Origin: Bactericera cockerelli
Taxonomy: Eukaryota; Arthropoda; Insecta; Hemiptera; Triozidae
NCBI GenBank assembly: GCA_024516035.1
Contig: CM044964.1
Location: 9,121,736 to 9,185,735, forward strand
Direction: 5' to 3'
DNA: 64,000 nt
The notes below the pieces were generated by a model, which made no database searches, was not told the origin of the DNA, and worked only from the letters and a program-made list of their open reading frames with translations. The position numbers were made by a program, and so were the translations under genes. Positions 10,600 to 21,038 of this stretch are shown piece by piece. Each line of letters begins with the position of its first letter. Position 1 is the stretch's first letter.

Positions 10600-11392
10600 T
10601 CTGTTTTATACAGTATGTTTCAGAAAAGGTGGCCACCCCCTCGTAACTTTTGAACGCGACGGAATTTTTCAATTCTGTAAAGTCCTAGGTATAGAAAGTG
10701 CCATATGGCCCATCCTGTGGTCATATTTATTTTTGGCCCCGGTTGGCCCTTCCGGCTTTTAGGCCATATTTTTTCATTTTTCTCGCGAATTTTAAATGGA
10801 ATGCTATATTTTTTATTCCTGTTAATTAAAGTCTAAGTTAGGCTGAGTATAATGAGCTTTTAAAATTTTCAAAAACCTTATCAGGGGCGGAGCTAGTAGG
10901 GTGCAAGTTTCAAAATTGTTACACCCTGTATTTCAGCGTTAGTTAGATTTTTTAGTACTTTTTTTATGTTCATAGGTTCAAAATATTGTTTTACATCATA
11001 TGAAATCAAAAAAATATTCTTGTTTACTTCTAATCAGGGTCATAGTAAGGTTTTTGTAAAAGTACTTTTTTTCTCACGTCAAATTTTCCATAAATTAATG
11101 GTGTTCTCGAAATTGGCATTTTTAGAGGTGAAAGTCTGCAGTGACATATGTTTTTTATGCTCGAAATCGAAAGAAAACTTAACGGAGAAGCGATTAAGAT
11201 CATAAAAAAAGCCATTTAACCTGCTAGTTTTTTCACGACAGTGTCCGGTAAAGTGGGTGAATTTCGTACTGGATTTTTTGTTGTTGTTGAGGAAACACAA
11301 TTGGCATAGAAAATAAATAATATCTAATAAGGGAATAATACTTCAATAAACATAACTAAATGCGAAATGAAATGAAAATTATTTCTTCTAAA

Positions 11393-11943
11393 TCAGTGCC
11401 GGATATTTTTTTTTTTTTTTTCTCTCTCTCTCTTTTTTTCACTTTTCAAAGTTCAACTTGTATCAAAAATAATTATCGGATAATGCTGCTTCTAAAGTCG
11501 GCCTAGGGGTCCTCTCTAGAGACAATTTTAGTTGGTAAGTTGGTAAAATCTGTAGAAAACACATTGTCAATAATTCTGGAGTCAGTCCGATGGCGCTTTG
11601 AATGCAACGATTCTTGTAGGATCACCGAAGTTAAGCAACGTCCAGCGAGGAGACTTCGTGATGCTGGCATTCCGGCCTAACCCAGGCTGGGTGAGATAAA
11701 TGTGTTTAGGAGGTTGGTGAGTTTCTTGCGAATGGAATGTAACACCCCCGTTATGATATGACCATGCAGTTGAAACGCGATATTAAATCCAAATTTAAAA
11801 AAAAATCATACTGGTGTTGCTAGTAATGAATACCAGGTCTCTAAATAAAAATCTAATTATCTCGAAATTTAAGAGAAAAAAATACCAGGTCAAGTACCAA
11901 ACTCTTGAGGGTGAAAATTAAACCAATTCAATTATTTTAAAGA

Positions 11944-11985
<42 letters not shown>

Positions 11986-12003
11986 AAAAAAAATTATCCG
12001 GCA
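11393..12003. mobile_element. Candidate hAT-type element with CAGTGCCGGATA ends, inside the palindrome
   Basis: CAGTGCCGGATA at 11393 followed by a T run and (CT)n faces (GA)n, an A run and TTATCCGGCAC ending at 12003. This gives inverted ends of the same type as the hAT-like element at 45332-46121. It holds the plus-strand S6 SINE (11582-11800). The right end abuts the start of the inverted arm directly. Confidence 0.5.
11582..11800 (+). mobile_element. S6 SINE (5S-like head), left palindrome arm and loop
   Basis: GATGGCGCTTTGAATGCAAC, GATCACCGAAGTTAAGCAAC and CCCAGGCTGGGTGAGATAAA in order. The tail ends at about 11800 in AAATTTAAAAAAAAA. The first 130 bp are mirrored at 12005-12136; the rest is in the unpaired loop. 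Confidence 0.8.
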
Positions 12004-12004
12004 C

Positions 12005-12136
12005 ACCTCCTAAACACATTTATCTCACCCAGCCTGGGTTAGGCCGGAATGCCAGCATCACGAAGTCTCCTCGCTGGACGTTGCTTAACTTCGGTGATCC
12101 CACAAGAATCGTTGCATTCAAAGCGCCATCGGACTG
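12005..12136 (-). repeat. Inverted partial S6 SINE, right palindrome arm
   Basis: Exact inverted copy of 11582-11714, truncated at ACCTCCTAAACACA where the arm begins. It has no target duplication of its own, which indicates it was made by inverted duplication and not by an independent insertion. Confidence 0.8.
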
Positions 12137-13129
12137 ACTCCAGAATTATTGACAATGTGTTTTCTACAGATTTTACCAACTTACCAACTAAAATTGTCTC
12201 TAGAGGGGACCCCTAGGCCGACTTTAGAAGCAGCATTATCCGATAATTATTTTTGATACAAGTTGAACTTTGAAAAGTGAAAAAAAGAGAGAGAGAGAAA
12301 AAAAAAAAAAAAAAAAAAAATATCCGGCACTGATTTAGAAGAAATAATTTTCATTTCATTTCGCATTTAGTTATGTTTATTGAAGTATTATTCCCTTATT
12401 AGATATTATTTATTTTCTATGCCAATTGTGTTTCCTCAACAACAACAAAAAATCCAGTACGAAATTCACCCACTTTACCGGACACTGTCGTGAAAAAACT
12501 AGCAGGTTAAATGGCTTTTTTTATGATCTTAATCGCTTCTCCGTTAAGTTTTCTTTCGATTTCGAGCATAAAAAACATATGTCACTGCAGACTTTCACCT
12601 CTAAAAATGCCAATTTCGAGAACACCATTAATTTATGGAAAATTTGACGTGAGAAAAAAAGTACTTTTACAAAAACCTTACTATGACCCTGATTAGAAGT
12701 AAACAAGAATATTTTTTTGATTTCATATGATGTAAAACAATATTTTGAACCTATGAACATAAAAAAAGTACTAAAAAATCTAACTAACGCTGAAATACAG
12801 GGTGTAACAATTTTGAAACTTGCACCCTACTAGCTCCGCCCCTGATAAGGTTTTTGAAAATTTTAAAAGCTCATTATACTCAGCCTAACTTAGACTTTAA
12901 TTAACAGGAATAAAAAATATAGCATTCCATTTAAAATTCGCGAGAAAAATGAAAAAATATGGCCTAAAAGCCGGAAGGGCCAACCGGGGCCAAAAATAAA
13001 TATGACCACAGGATGGGCCATATGGCACTTTCTATACCTAGGACTTTACAGAATTGAAAAATTCCGTCGCGTTCAAAAGTTACGAGGGGGTGGCCACCTT
13101 TTCTGAAACATACTGTATATAGAGATATT

Positions 13130-13497
13130 GTTTCCTTTTTTTTCATTATTAAAATAATTATTTTATGTACATAATGTCCATTTATATCTAATAAAGCGTT
13201 ATAATAATAATACCACATAAACCGGACTAAAATGGTACCTATTTATAGAGTCGCTCTCTTAGTACCTATAACGAGTTCGAGTTTGTTTTCTATTTTAATC
13301 GTTACAATTTTATTTATAAATTATTTATTCTAGAAATACGCAATGATTTTCACTGTGCACGAGCTAGGACTCGAGAAAAACTGTTTTTCTACTTTTCGTC
13401 TGGGTGTGCCGCAGTTCCGCAGATCCTTAGCACTGGCCCCGCCTGGTCCGGGCACAACTACTCAACCCGCATTTTACTGCTAGATACCTTTACCAAC
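13130..13497. other. AT-rich flank and short GC-richer stretch
   Basis: Includes an LINE/SINE-type terminus TATATCTAATAAAGCGTTATAATAATAATA at 13184-13212 and a GC-richer segment at 13390-13470 in which I see no gene or repeat family. Confidence 0.35.
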
Positions 13498-13505
13498 GTC
13501 AACCC

Positions 13506-14058
13506 TAGGGATGCCAATATCGAATTACAATATCGATATTTTTGATATCGATATTATCGAAAGCAAAGTATCGATATCCGATATTTATGGAAACGAAAAT
13601 ATCGATATTCCGATTTATCGAGCTTCGATATTTTTATTTATTTCATAATTTCATTAAAACAGATGGGGATATTAGTTTAGGACTTAGGTGTAGGTGTCAC
13701 GCTATTAATTAGTCTTAAGTGCATTGTGTTGTAGGCTATAGGTACCTTCCCTATCATATTAATTATTATTTTATTAATGCAATTACCTATAAATCATACC
13801 TACATTACAATATTTTCAGAAAATCAATACGAACTATACAAAGCAACTTAAGACACGTGTTTTGTTCTTATTGGAACTCATCAGAATTTACAGAATTAAA
13901 TGATTTTAACCTACAAAACAAGCTAATTTAATCCATTTAGTGTGGGTATTCGATAACGATATTTTTTTCGATACTATCGATGTTATCGGAACCTCAGTAT
14001 CGATACCAAATATCGATAATATCGGATCCGAAATATCGATATAATATCGACATCCTTA
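13506..14058. mobile_element. hAT-like nonautonomous element with 8-bp target duplication, rich in ATCGATA
   Basis: Flanked by GTCAACCC at 13498-13505 and 14059-14066. Ends are TAGGGATGCCAATATCGA on the left and, reversed, TAAGGATGTCGATATTATAT on the right. Both subterminal regions (13515-13640 and 13945-14050) are arrays of overlapping TATCGATA motifs; the middle is AT-rich without a transposase frame. The 8-bp duplication is typical of hAT elements. Confidence 0.75.
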
Positions 14059-14184
14059 GTCAACCCCGTCTCTTTCTTTCTCTGTCCGCCCCTATCACAT
14101 GCACCGTCCCCGTCGGACCTTACTGAGCTCAGCAACATGGATGACCGACGCCTCGTGTGCCTGCAGTAAAATTTCATTCCAAAA

Positions 14185-14363
14185 ATCCCTTCTAACTCTC
14201 GAAATCTCTTTCAGCCATCAAATTTTGTTCAAATGACGCACTTTCTGGTTGCATTTGCATTAATTTAACACGTTAAAAATCCCTCTCACCCTCGAAATCT
14301 CTTTCAGCCATCAAATTTTGTTCAAATGACGCTGGTTGCATTTGCATTATTTCAACACGTTAA
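14185..14363. repeat. Two tandem copies of a unit of about 90 bp
   Basis: Both copies run AAATCCCT, CTCGAAATCTCTTTCAGCCA, CATCAAATTTTGTTCAAATG, GGTTGCATTTGCATTA and end AACACGTTAAA. The second lacks CACTTTCTG. The unit ends in the TTAA-element terminus described next. Confidence 0.85.
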
Positions 14364-14574
14364 ACACCAAGGCTTTTTTCTAGTTTTTTTCCCAGGTACA
14401 TGGGACAAAATTGGGATTTTTAATTATGTTCCCTTTAGGTCACGAAGACTGAGTATCATTGTGTGCTCTGAAAAATCTGGATGAAACCCACTGGTGACTT
14501 TCACAGAACATCAGTAAAACATCATGAAACCCACCGATGGGTTTCATGGTGTTCAACGTGTTAACGAAATTTGG
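14354..14574. mobile_element. Degenerate TTAA-type (piggyBac-like) MITE
   Basis: Right end GGTGTTCAACGTGTTAA (TTAA at 14571-14574) mirrors the left end CAACACGTTAAACACC at 14353-14368; the left TTAA has decayed. Near the right end ATGAAACCCACCGATGGGTTTCAT forms a palindrome, as in the other TTAA elements of this window. Confidence 0.45.
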
Positions 14575-14582
14575 TGATTTTT

Positions 14583-14638
14583 AGAGAGAGAGAGAGAGAG
14601 AGAAAAAAAAGAAAGAGAGAGAGAAAGAAAGAGAGAGC
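14583..14638. repeat. (GA)n microsatellite
   Basis: Interrupted GA/GAAA purine run on the plus strand. Confidence 0.95.
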
Positions 14639-14689
14639 TTTCTGAAATGAAATCTAGGTCGTAGGTTTCAGTCAACAAATCTCATGTGA

Positions 14690-15035
14690 GCAAATGTTCA
14701 CGAGTTAAATCCTCGAGCCGTCACGCCAATTTTCTTCGTACCTCCAATTCCTTGGTTGGTTCTTCTGATTATGACCAGGTGCGACCGGTTCTGAAGGAGC
14801 TGCGGAACTGCAGCACCCCCAAACGAAAAAGAAAGGATTTTCTCAAGACCCAGCTCGTACACAATGAAAATCATCACACATTTCTAGAATAATTAATGCA
14901 TAATTATTTCATGATTGGTATGTTACACAAACTCAAACTCTTATGACACTGAAAGAGCTACTCTGTAAATCCCATTTTATTCCAGTTTATGTGGCAGCAC
15001 CCCCAATACAGCTTCCCACCGGCCGTGCCTGATTA
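14690..15035 (+). repeat. Repeat E
   Basis: Contains GAGCTGCGGAACTGCAGCAC, CCAGCTCGTACACAATGAAA, TTCTAGAATAA and TTATGTGGCAGCACCCCC. The same order occurs at 26460-27215 (split by insertions). The apparent 68-residue frame is also present, broken, in the other copy, so it is not treated as a gene. Confidence 0.6.
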
Positions 15036-15099
15036 GGACACTAAAGTTCCATTATTCAAGAAGTTGCTTTGGTGCCATTATTGTGTGTTCAAATTCTCA

Positions 15100-15260
15100 A
15101 ATATGTATGTGAGGAAAAATTTATGCAGTCTTAATATTATGTGGTCAAGAACTCAAATTAAATGAGAAGAAATTCATGAACTAGGTGGGATTCGAACCAA
15201 CGGATCCCTACGCTACCTGGATCACCAGACTAGCGTGTTAACCACCTCAAACACCAATAA
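15100..15260 (-). mobile_element. S1 SINE, minus strand, 5' half of an inverted pair
   Basis: Reverse complement gives AACGCTAGTCTGGTGATCCA, GGTAGCGTAGGGATCCGTTG and TTCGAATCCCACC. The copy is truncated at its tail. It stands head-to-head with the next S1 copy. Confidence 0.7.
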
Positions 15261-15261
15261 A

Positions 15262-15440
15262 TGGTAGTCAAGTGGTTAACGCACTAGTCTGGTTACCCAG
15301 GTAGCGTACGGATCCGTTGGTTCGAATCCCACCCAGTGCATGAATTTTTCTTCATTCATTTGAGTTTGTCACCACATAATTTTAAGACTCTGAGGGTTAA
15401 GTGTTAGAAAATGCTGTATTAACCTTGCCTGGTGGTTTAC
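15262..15440 (+). mobile_element. S1 SINE, plus strand
   Basis: Head GGTAGTCAAGTGGTTAACGC, box B GTTGGTTCGAATCCCACC at about 15318, then CATTTGAGTTTGTCACCACA and the tail GTTTACGTTCCACTAAAGAG. The tail hairpin is damaged here (AAATGCTGTATTAACC). Confidence 0.75.
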
Positions 15441-16040
15441 GTTCCACTAAAGAGTGTTACTATCATTTCCCAGTTCCTTCTTGATACATCCTGTATGCCA
15501 GCTTCTCCTGAGATGAGTCTTACGCAATGGTACACCCTGTTCTTGTGAGATGGGTCTTACGCAAGAAGCTATAGTTCTTGATAAATCTTAATGGTTATTG
15601 AAGGTAAATCTCTTGGTATATTTGGACTTGTATTAGTGGTTGAACCAGATTTCTATAGAGCTCTGCATTCAGGATTTATGTCTGTTTTTCCTTGACGTGA
15701 CTCGTGGTCAAAGCATGGTCAATTGGTCACTTTCAAATGATGGATATTATGAACTTTTTGTCTTGAGGCAAGAAATCACCAAATTTGAACCTTCCAAATG
15801 GTTCAAATGTGGTTGGTCAGTGGTCAGTGGTCACCCATGTTTTTTATAAACAATTTGATCGAGCTTTATTTACATTTTTTTTTATATACAATGAACATGG
15901 TAATAAGTTATGAAATAAATATAAACAAAGCCTGATCAAGGGTAGTGATAATGCCTTCGGTATTCTCTTCCTAAACTAAACCCATCAAGTAAAGTCTTAT
16001 CTCGCTAGTTGTTGCTTGAGGCAAAATTTAGTAACCTGGG
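15441..16040. other. Mostly unassigned; reversed SINE tail at 15850-15975
   Basis: At 15480-15570 a GAGATGAGTCTTACGCAA motif is repeated twice. The segment 15850-15975 is the reverse of the GAATGCC..GGCATT tail class (CTTGATCA-like and GCCTTCGGTATTCTCTTCC). No gene is supported. Confidence 0.45.
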
Positions 16041-16046
16041 GTTTTT

Positions 16047-16199
16047 TTACTTTCCTTATCCTATAATAAGGAAAGTATTGTATTCGTCGAAAATTTGACC
16101 TACCCAGCTTTTCACATTTCTGGACGAATCATAGCCTCAGGATACCAAAAAAGTGGTTTTCAGCCATTGGTCCGTGCGTCTGTCTGTGTGTGTGTCTGT

Positions 16200-16236
<37 letters not shown>

Positions 16237-16719
16237 CAGGATATCTCAAGAACGGTAAGAGCTAGAGACTTGAAATTTGGTATGGTAATTAATTTTATAC
16301 ACCAGACGAACCATGAAACTTTTGGTTGAAATCGGCCGCATTTTGCGGCCGCAGGGCCGCAAATATTGGCCGCAAGCACCGCTTTTTTGAATTGGTTAAA
16401 GATACAAAAAAAGTTACAGAACAACATTTTCTCAGATTAAAAAAATAATAGGGGTTCACTCTGATCATTTTTTTGATATCTTTAACTTTTTGGAAACCGG
16501 CCCCAATTTACCGGTATTGTAGGGGGACCCGATTGGACTAACTTTTTTATTATTCATCCTAGATGGGGGTTGTGACATATCAAATTAAATGATTTTGAAG
16601 TGCTGATCACGAATTTGGCATTGATTTTTAGTTGTCTGTTACCGTTCAGTCACCAGTGGCGGAATTCGACTCCTTTTTGGGAGATAAGGAAAGTCGTGTG
16701 ATGTTTACACCAGATTTTT
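16047..16719 (+). mobile_element. Element A, copy 2, with (TG)n core
   Basis: Matches copy 1 (9912-10599) from ACTTTCCTTATCCTATAATA to GTGATGTTTACACCAGA. The internal microsatellite is (TGTG)n with CTGTG interruptions instead of (CTGT)n. Flanked by T runs on both sides. Confidence 0.8.
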
Positions 16720-16861
16720 TAATTTTCACATTACTGCTGAGAACTAACAGAACTGATAACTTTTTTTGAAAAATTAGATACCTAGATAACTAGAACTATC
16801 TTCGCCTCCACTATGTTGAGTATGTAGAGCTATAGCCTGAATACAAGTAGGCGGCCACAAC

Positions 16862-19175
16862 GAGGACCCTAGACCCTAGCCCCTACACCTAGATATAGAC
16901 CCTACACCTATACCCTAGCCCCTACACCTAGACCCTAGCCCCTACACCTAGATATAGACCCTACACCTATACCCTAGCCCCTACACCTAGATATAGACCC
17001 TACACCTATACCCTAGCCCCTACACCTAGATATAGACCCTACACCTAGACCCTAGCCCCTACATCTAGATATAGACCCTACACCTAGACCCTAGCCCCTA
17101 CACCTAGATATAGACCCTACACCTATACCCTAGCCCCTACACCTATACCCTAGCCCCTACACCTAGATATAGACCCTACACCTAGACCCTAGCCCCTACA
17201 CCTAGACCCTAGCCCCTACACCTATACCCTAGCCCCTACACCTAGATATAGACCCTACACCTAGACCCTAGCCCCTACACCTAGATATAGACCTTACACC
17301 TAGACCCTAGCCCCTACACCTAGATATAGACCCTACACCTAGACCCTAGCCCCTACACCTAGATATAGACCCTACACCTAGACCCTAGCCCCTACACCTA
17401 GATATAGACCCTACACCTATACCCTAGCCCCTACACCTAGATATAGACCCTACACCTAGACCCTAGCCCCTACATCTAGATATAGACCCTACACCTAGAC
17501 CCTAGCCCCTACACCTAGATATAGACCCTACACCTAGACCCTAGCCCCTACACCTAGACCCTAGCCCCTACACCTATACCCTAGCCCCTACACCTAGATA
17601 TAGACCCTACACCTAGACCCTAGCCCCTACACCTAGATATAGACCTTACACCTAGACCCTAGCCCCTACACCTAGATATAGACCCTACACCTAGACCCTA
17701 GCCCCTACACCTAGATATAGACCCTACACCTAGACCCTAGCCCCTACACCTAGATATAGACTCTACACCTAGACCCTAGCCCCTACACCTAGATATAGAC
17801 CCTACACCTAGACCCTAGCCCCTACACCTAGACCCTAGCCCCTACACCTAGATATAGACCCTACACCTAGACCCTAGCCCCTACACCTAGATATAGACCC
17901 TACACCTAGACCCTAGCCCCTACACCTAGATATAGACTCTACACCTATACCCTAGCCCTTACACCTAGATATAGACCCTACACCTAGACCCTAGCCCCTA
18001 CACCTAGATATAGACTCTACACCTATACCCTAGCCCTTACACCTAGATATAGACCCTACACCTAGACCTAGCCCTACACCTAGACCCTAGCCCTACCTAG
18101 ACCTAGCCCTACACCTAGACCATAGCCCCTACACCTAGACCCTAGCCCCTACACCTAGATAAAGACCCTACACCTAGACCCTAGCCCCTACACCTAGATA
18201 GACCCTATACCCTAGCCCACACTAAAAGACCCTACACCTAGACCCTAGCCCCTACACCTAGATATAGACTCTACACCTAGACCCTAGCCCTTACACCTAG
18301 ATATAGACCCTACACCTAGACCCTAGCCCCTACACCTAGACCTAGCCTCACCTAGACCCTAGCCCTACACCTAGACCCTAGCCACCTAGACCTAGCCCTA
18401 CACCTAGATATAGACCCTACACCTAGACCCTAGCCCCTACACCTAGATCATAGACCCTACACCTAGATATAGCCACCCTAATATAGACCCTACACCTAGA
18501 CCTATAGACCCTACACCTAGACCCTAGCCCCTACACCTAGATATAGACCTACACCTAGACCCTAGCCCTTACACCTAGATATAGACCCTACACCTAGACC
18601 TTAGACCCCTACACCTAGATATAGACCTACACCTAATACCTAGACCCTACACCTAGACCCTAGCCCCTACACCTAGACTAGACCTCTACACCTATACCTA
18701 GCCCTTACACCTAGATATAGACCCTACACCTAGACCCTAGCCCCTACACCTAGATATAGACCCTACACCTATACCCTAGCCCTTACACCTAGATATAGAC
18801 CCTACACCTAGACCCTAGCCCTACACCTAGATATAGACCCTACACCTTAGAATATAGACCCTACCACACCTAGATATAGACCCTACACCTAGATAGCCTA
18901 ACCTAGATATAGACCCTACACCTAGATATAGACCCTACACCTAGATATAGACCCTACACCAGATATAGACCCACACCTATATGACCCTACACCTAGATAT
19001 AGACCCTACACCTGATACCTACACCTAGAGACCCCTAGACCCTAGCTACACCATATAGACCCTACTAGACCCACTACACCTAGGATACCCTAGACCCTAA
19101 CCTACACCTAGACCCTAGCCCCTACACCTAGATATAGACCCTACACCTAGACCCTAGCCCTACACCTAGATATAG
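16862..19175. repeat. Satellite array, 39-bp composite unit rich in CCTA and CTAG
   Basis: Unit is two similar halves of 19 and 20 bp: CCTAGATATAGACCCTACA and CCTAGACCCTAGCCCCTACA. About 59 unit lengths. Up to about 18060 the copies are clean with a few TATACCC variants; after that indels become frequent (CCTAGACCTAGCCC, dropped bases) until the end. CCCTA-rich sequence recalls telomeres, but the unit is not the insect TTAGG repeat. Confidence 0.93.
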
Positions 19176-19199
19176 ACGATTTTCAACAGAGTCCCTGTT

Positions 19200-19345
19200 G
19201 AAGCAGAATTTAACATGGATTATTTTTCGTTGTACCGGGCCTACCCTAGGGTCTAGGGCTCTGTTGTGTTGGTGCACATACGGATTATTCTACGTGGTAC
19301 CGGGGCTACCCTAGGATCTAGGGCTCTATTGTGTTCGAGAACTCC
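19200..19345. repeat. Two diverged copies of a 75-bp unit
   Basis: GGATTATTTTTCGTTGTACC and GGATTATTCTACGTGGTACC each precede GGGCTACCCTAGG-type sequence and CTAGGGCTCT. The CTAGGGTCTAGGGCT core is the reverse orientation of the neighbouring satellite motif. Confidence 0.6.
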
Positions 19346-19499
19346 AGGGTCCAGAATTGGTTTATCATAATTAAAAATATTTTTGGCATAATTAGCTTTA
19401 TTCTCTTTTTTGTTCTTATTTTTCTTTATTCAATCTATTTATTTTTCTTTAGAATTTCATTTTATTTTACTGTACATATTTTTTGTATTACCTAATAAA

Positions 19500-19757
19500 G
19501 CGCACGAATAGCTCAGTGGTTAAGCACTTGCTTGCCATGCGGAAGATACCGGGTTCGAACCCCCGCGCCGACAAAAAGTAAATTGGACCTGAAAATGTTC
19601 TCTTACATGGAGGTTTCTCTTATATCCAGGTTTCTCTTCTATCCAGGTTTCTCTTATATCCAGGTTTCTCTTATATCCAGGTTTCTCCTATATCCAGGTT
19701 TCCCTTATATCCAAGTTTCTCTTATATACAGGTTTCTCTTATATCCAGATTTGACTG
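19500..19757 (+). repeat. S5 SINE head (tRNA-Gly-like) joined to 17-bp TTATATCCAGG repeats
   Basis: GAATAGCTCAGTGGTTAAGC with GCTTGCCATGC (anticodon GCC position) and CCGGGTTCGAACCCCCG at 19507-19566 resemble tRNA-Gly. About eight copies of TTTCTCTTATATCCAGG follow, ending GATTTGACTGTA, the pogo-like terminus. The acceptor stem is not intact, so this is not called a tRNA gene. Confidence 0.6.
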
Positions 19758-20060
19758 TATTATCGTATGCATTTTTAGTATCAATATATTTCATGAGGAC
19801 ACGTGAGGTGGGAGGCCCATGCGCCCATGCCCCCAATCCACCCGACTAGAATGTCAAATGTTTCCTCTTCATACTCTCTTCTATTTCCACGGTGGGAAAA
19901 ATAATTCTACCCCATAGTTCCTCGTCCGGATCAATAAAATAATTTTACCCCACATATTTCATGTGTGTCGTGGGCAAAGAGTTATTTAATAATAATAATA
20001 ATGTGTTTTTTGTGTTATTTTTGTCACGATTTTATAATAATTATTACTCTCTTTAGTGAG
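19758..20060. other. Unassigned stretch
   Basis: Two short TTTTACCCCACA-type repeats (19910, 19946) similar to 20772. No gene seen. Confidence 0.35.
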
Positions 20061-20063
20061 GAA

Positions 20064-20364
20064 GTCACCGTGGCAGAGTGAGTTAGCGCGCTAGGCATTG
20101 CACACACGGTGACCTGGGTTCGATCCCCAGCGGGGCAGGATTTTTTCTGCTCTGTTCTTGGGTGTTCGGGGTCCACTCATACCTCGTGAGGAAAAATGAG
20201 TAGTTACTTGTATGAGTAACGACCAGTGGCGACATTACCAGAGTAAAAAGAAATTAATGTAATAGAATAATTCGAAAAGTACAGGAGGCTCTTAGTAATG
20301 CTGCGCTACCCACAAAAATTGTGAAGAGGCCTTGTGCTTCATCACAAATAAAACCATACATACA
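20064..20364 (+). mobile_element. S2 SINE, good full-length copy
   Basis: Head CACCGTGGCAGAGTGAGTTA at 20068, box B GGGTTCGATCCCC, then TGTTCGGGGTCCACTCATAC, CTCGTGAGGAAAAATGAGTA, CAGTGGCGACATTACCAGAG and TTGTGAAGAGGCCTTGTGCT, ending at an ATACATAC repeat. Confidence 0.8.
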
Positions 20365-20452
20365 TGCTCTCTTTAGTGGAAGGTAACCACCAGACGAGGT
20401 CAATGCTCAAAGCATTTTCCACCACCTAACCTTCAGAGTCTTATTATTAGAG
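20365..20452 (-). repeat. S1 SINE tail
   Basis: CTTTAGTGGAAGGTAACCAC, then AATGCTCAAAGCATTTTCCA, the reverse of the S1 tail with its hairpin, then TCAGAGTCTTATTATTA. Confidence 0.7.
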
Positions 20453-20547
20453 GAAAAAAAAGAGATTTTAATGAGTATCGCGTATCGCATACTCACTCAT
20501 AGGACTTTTTACCATATTAATATACAATATTTGGTTGTTTGCCTAAA

Positions 20548-20730
20548 TTTCCAACACTGATTGTTACTCAGAATTAAAGTAGCTTCTCATTTTTCCTCAC
20601 GAGGTATGAGTGGACCCCGAACATCCAAGTGGAGAGCAGAAAAAAAAGTCCTAGCCCGCTGGGGATCGAACCCGGGTCACCATGCGTGCAATGCCTAGTG
20701 CGCTATCTCACTAGGCCACGGTGAATACTA
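20548..20730 (-). repeat. S2 SINE, 5' half
   Basis: Reverse complement contains the S2 head, box B and CACTCATACCTCGTGAGGAA; the 3' half is missing. With the copy at 20064 it forms an inverted S2 pair about 180 bp apart. Confidence 0.7.
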
Positions 20731-21038
20731 AGCGACGTATTTAGTCCTCTGGTGGATCAATAATTTTACCCCACAAGGATGACTTGTGTTGGGTGAATTT
20801 TCTACCTGCCAAGTTTTCTATACCGCAGTGTTGGGAAAAATGGGGGAATATTATCGATAAGTTTTTTTTTCCTAGCGCAGAATGAGAAGCATAAATGAAG
20901 AAGAAGTGTGGAAGAGTAGAAAGGTAAAGAAAATGAAATGTTTAAGTAAAGACTGATAGCGAAGACCGGTGACTCCCAGGGAGTGCCTCATTCGTTCAAA
21001 TGATCTCACTGACAGTTCAAAAAGGAAACGCTGCCAGT

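Larger units (their letters stand above)
10607..13119. repeat. 2.5-kb near-perfect palindrome (about 1.1-kb arms, about 290-bp loop)
   Basis: Left arm 10607-11714 and right arm 12005-13119 are reverse complements almost base for base, differing mainly in poly-A/T length. The outer ends read TATACAGTATGTTTC and its complement, so TATA could be the target duplication of an element ending CAGTATGTTTCAGAAAAGG. Each arm contains part of an S6 SINE; the inner breakpoint falls inside that SINE. No coding sequence is supported, although mirrored 60-80 residue frames appear in both arms. Confidence 0.9.

Noticed and set aside
11030..12760. Identical 60-80 codon frames in opposite orientation
   Set aside because: They mirror each other because of the palindrome; no similarity to known proteins and no intact larger frame.
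16862..19175. Telomeric array
   Set aside because: The 39-bp unit contains CCCTA but not the insect TTAGG repeat, and it lies inside a contig.
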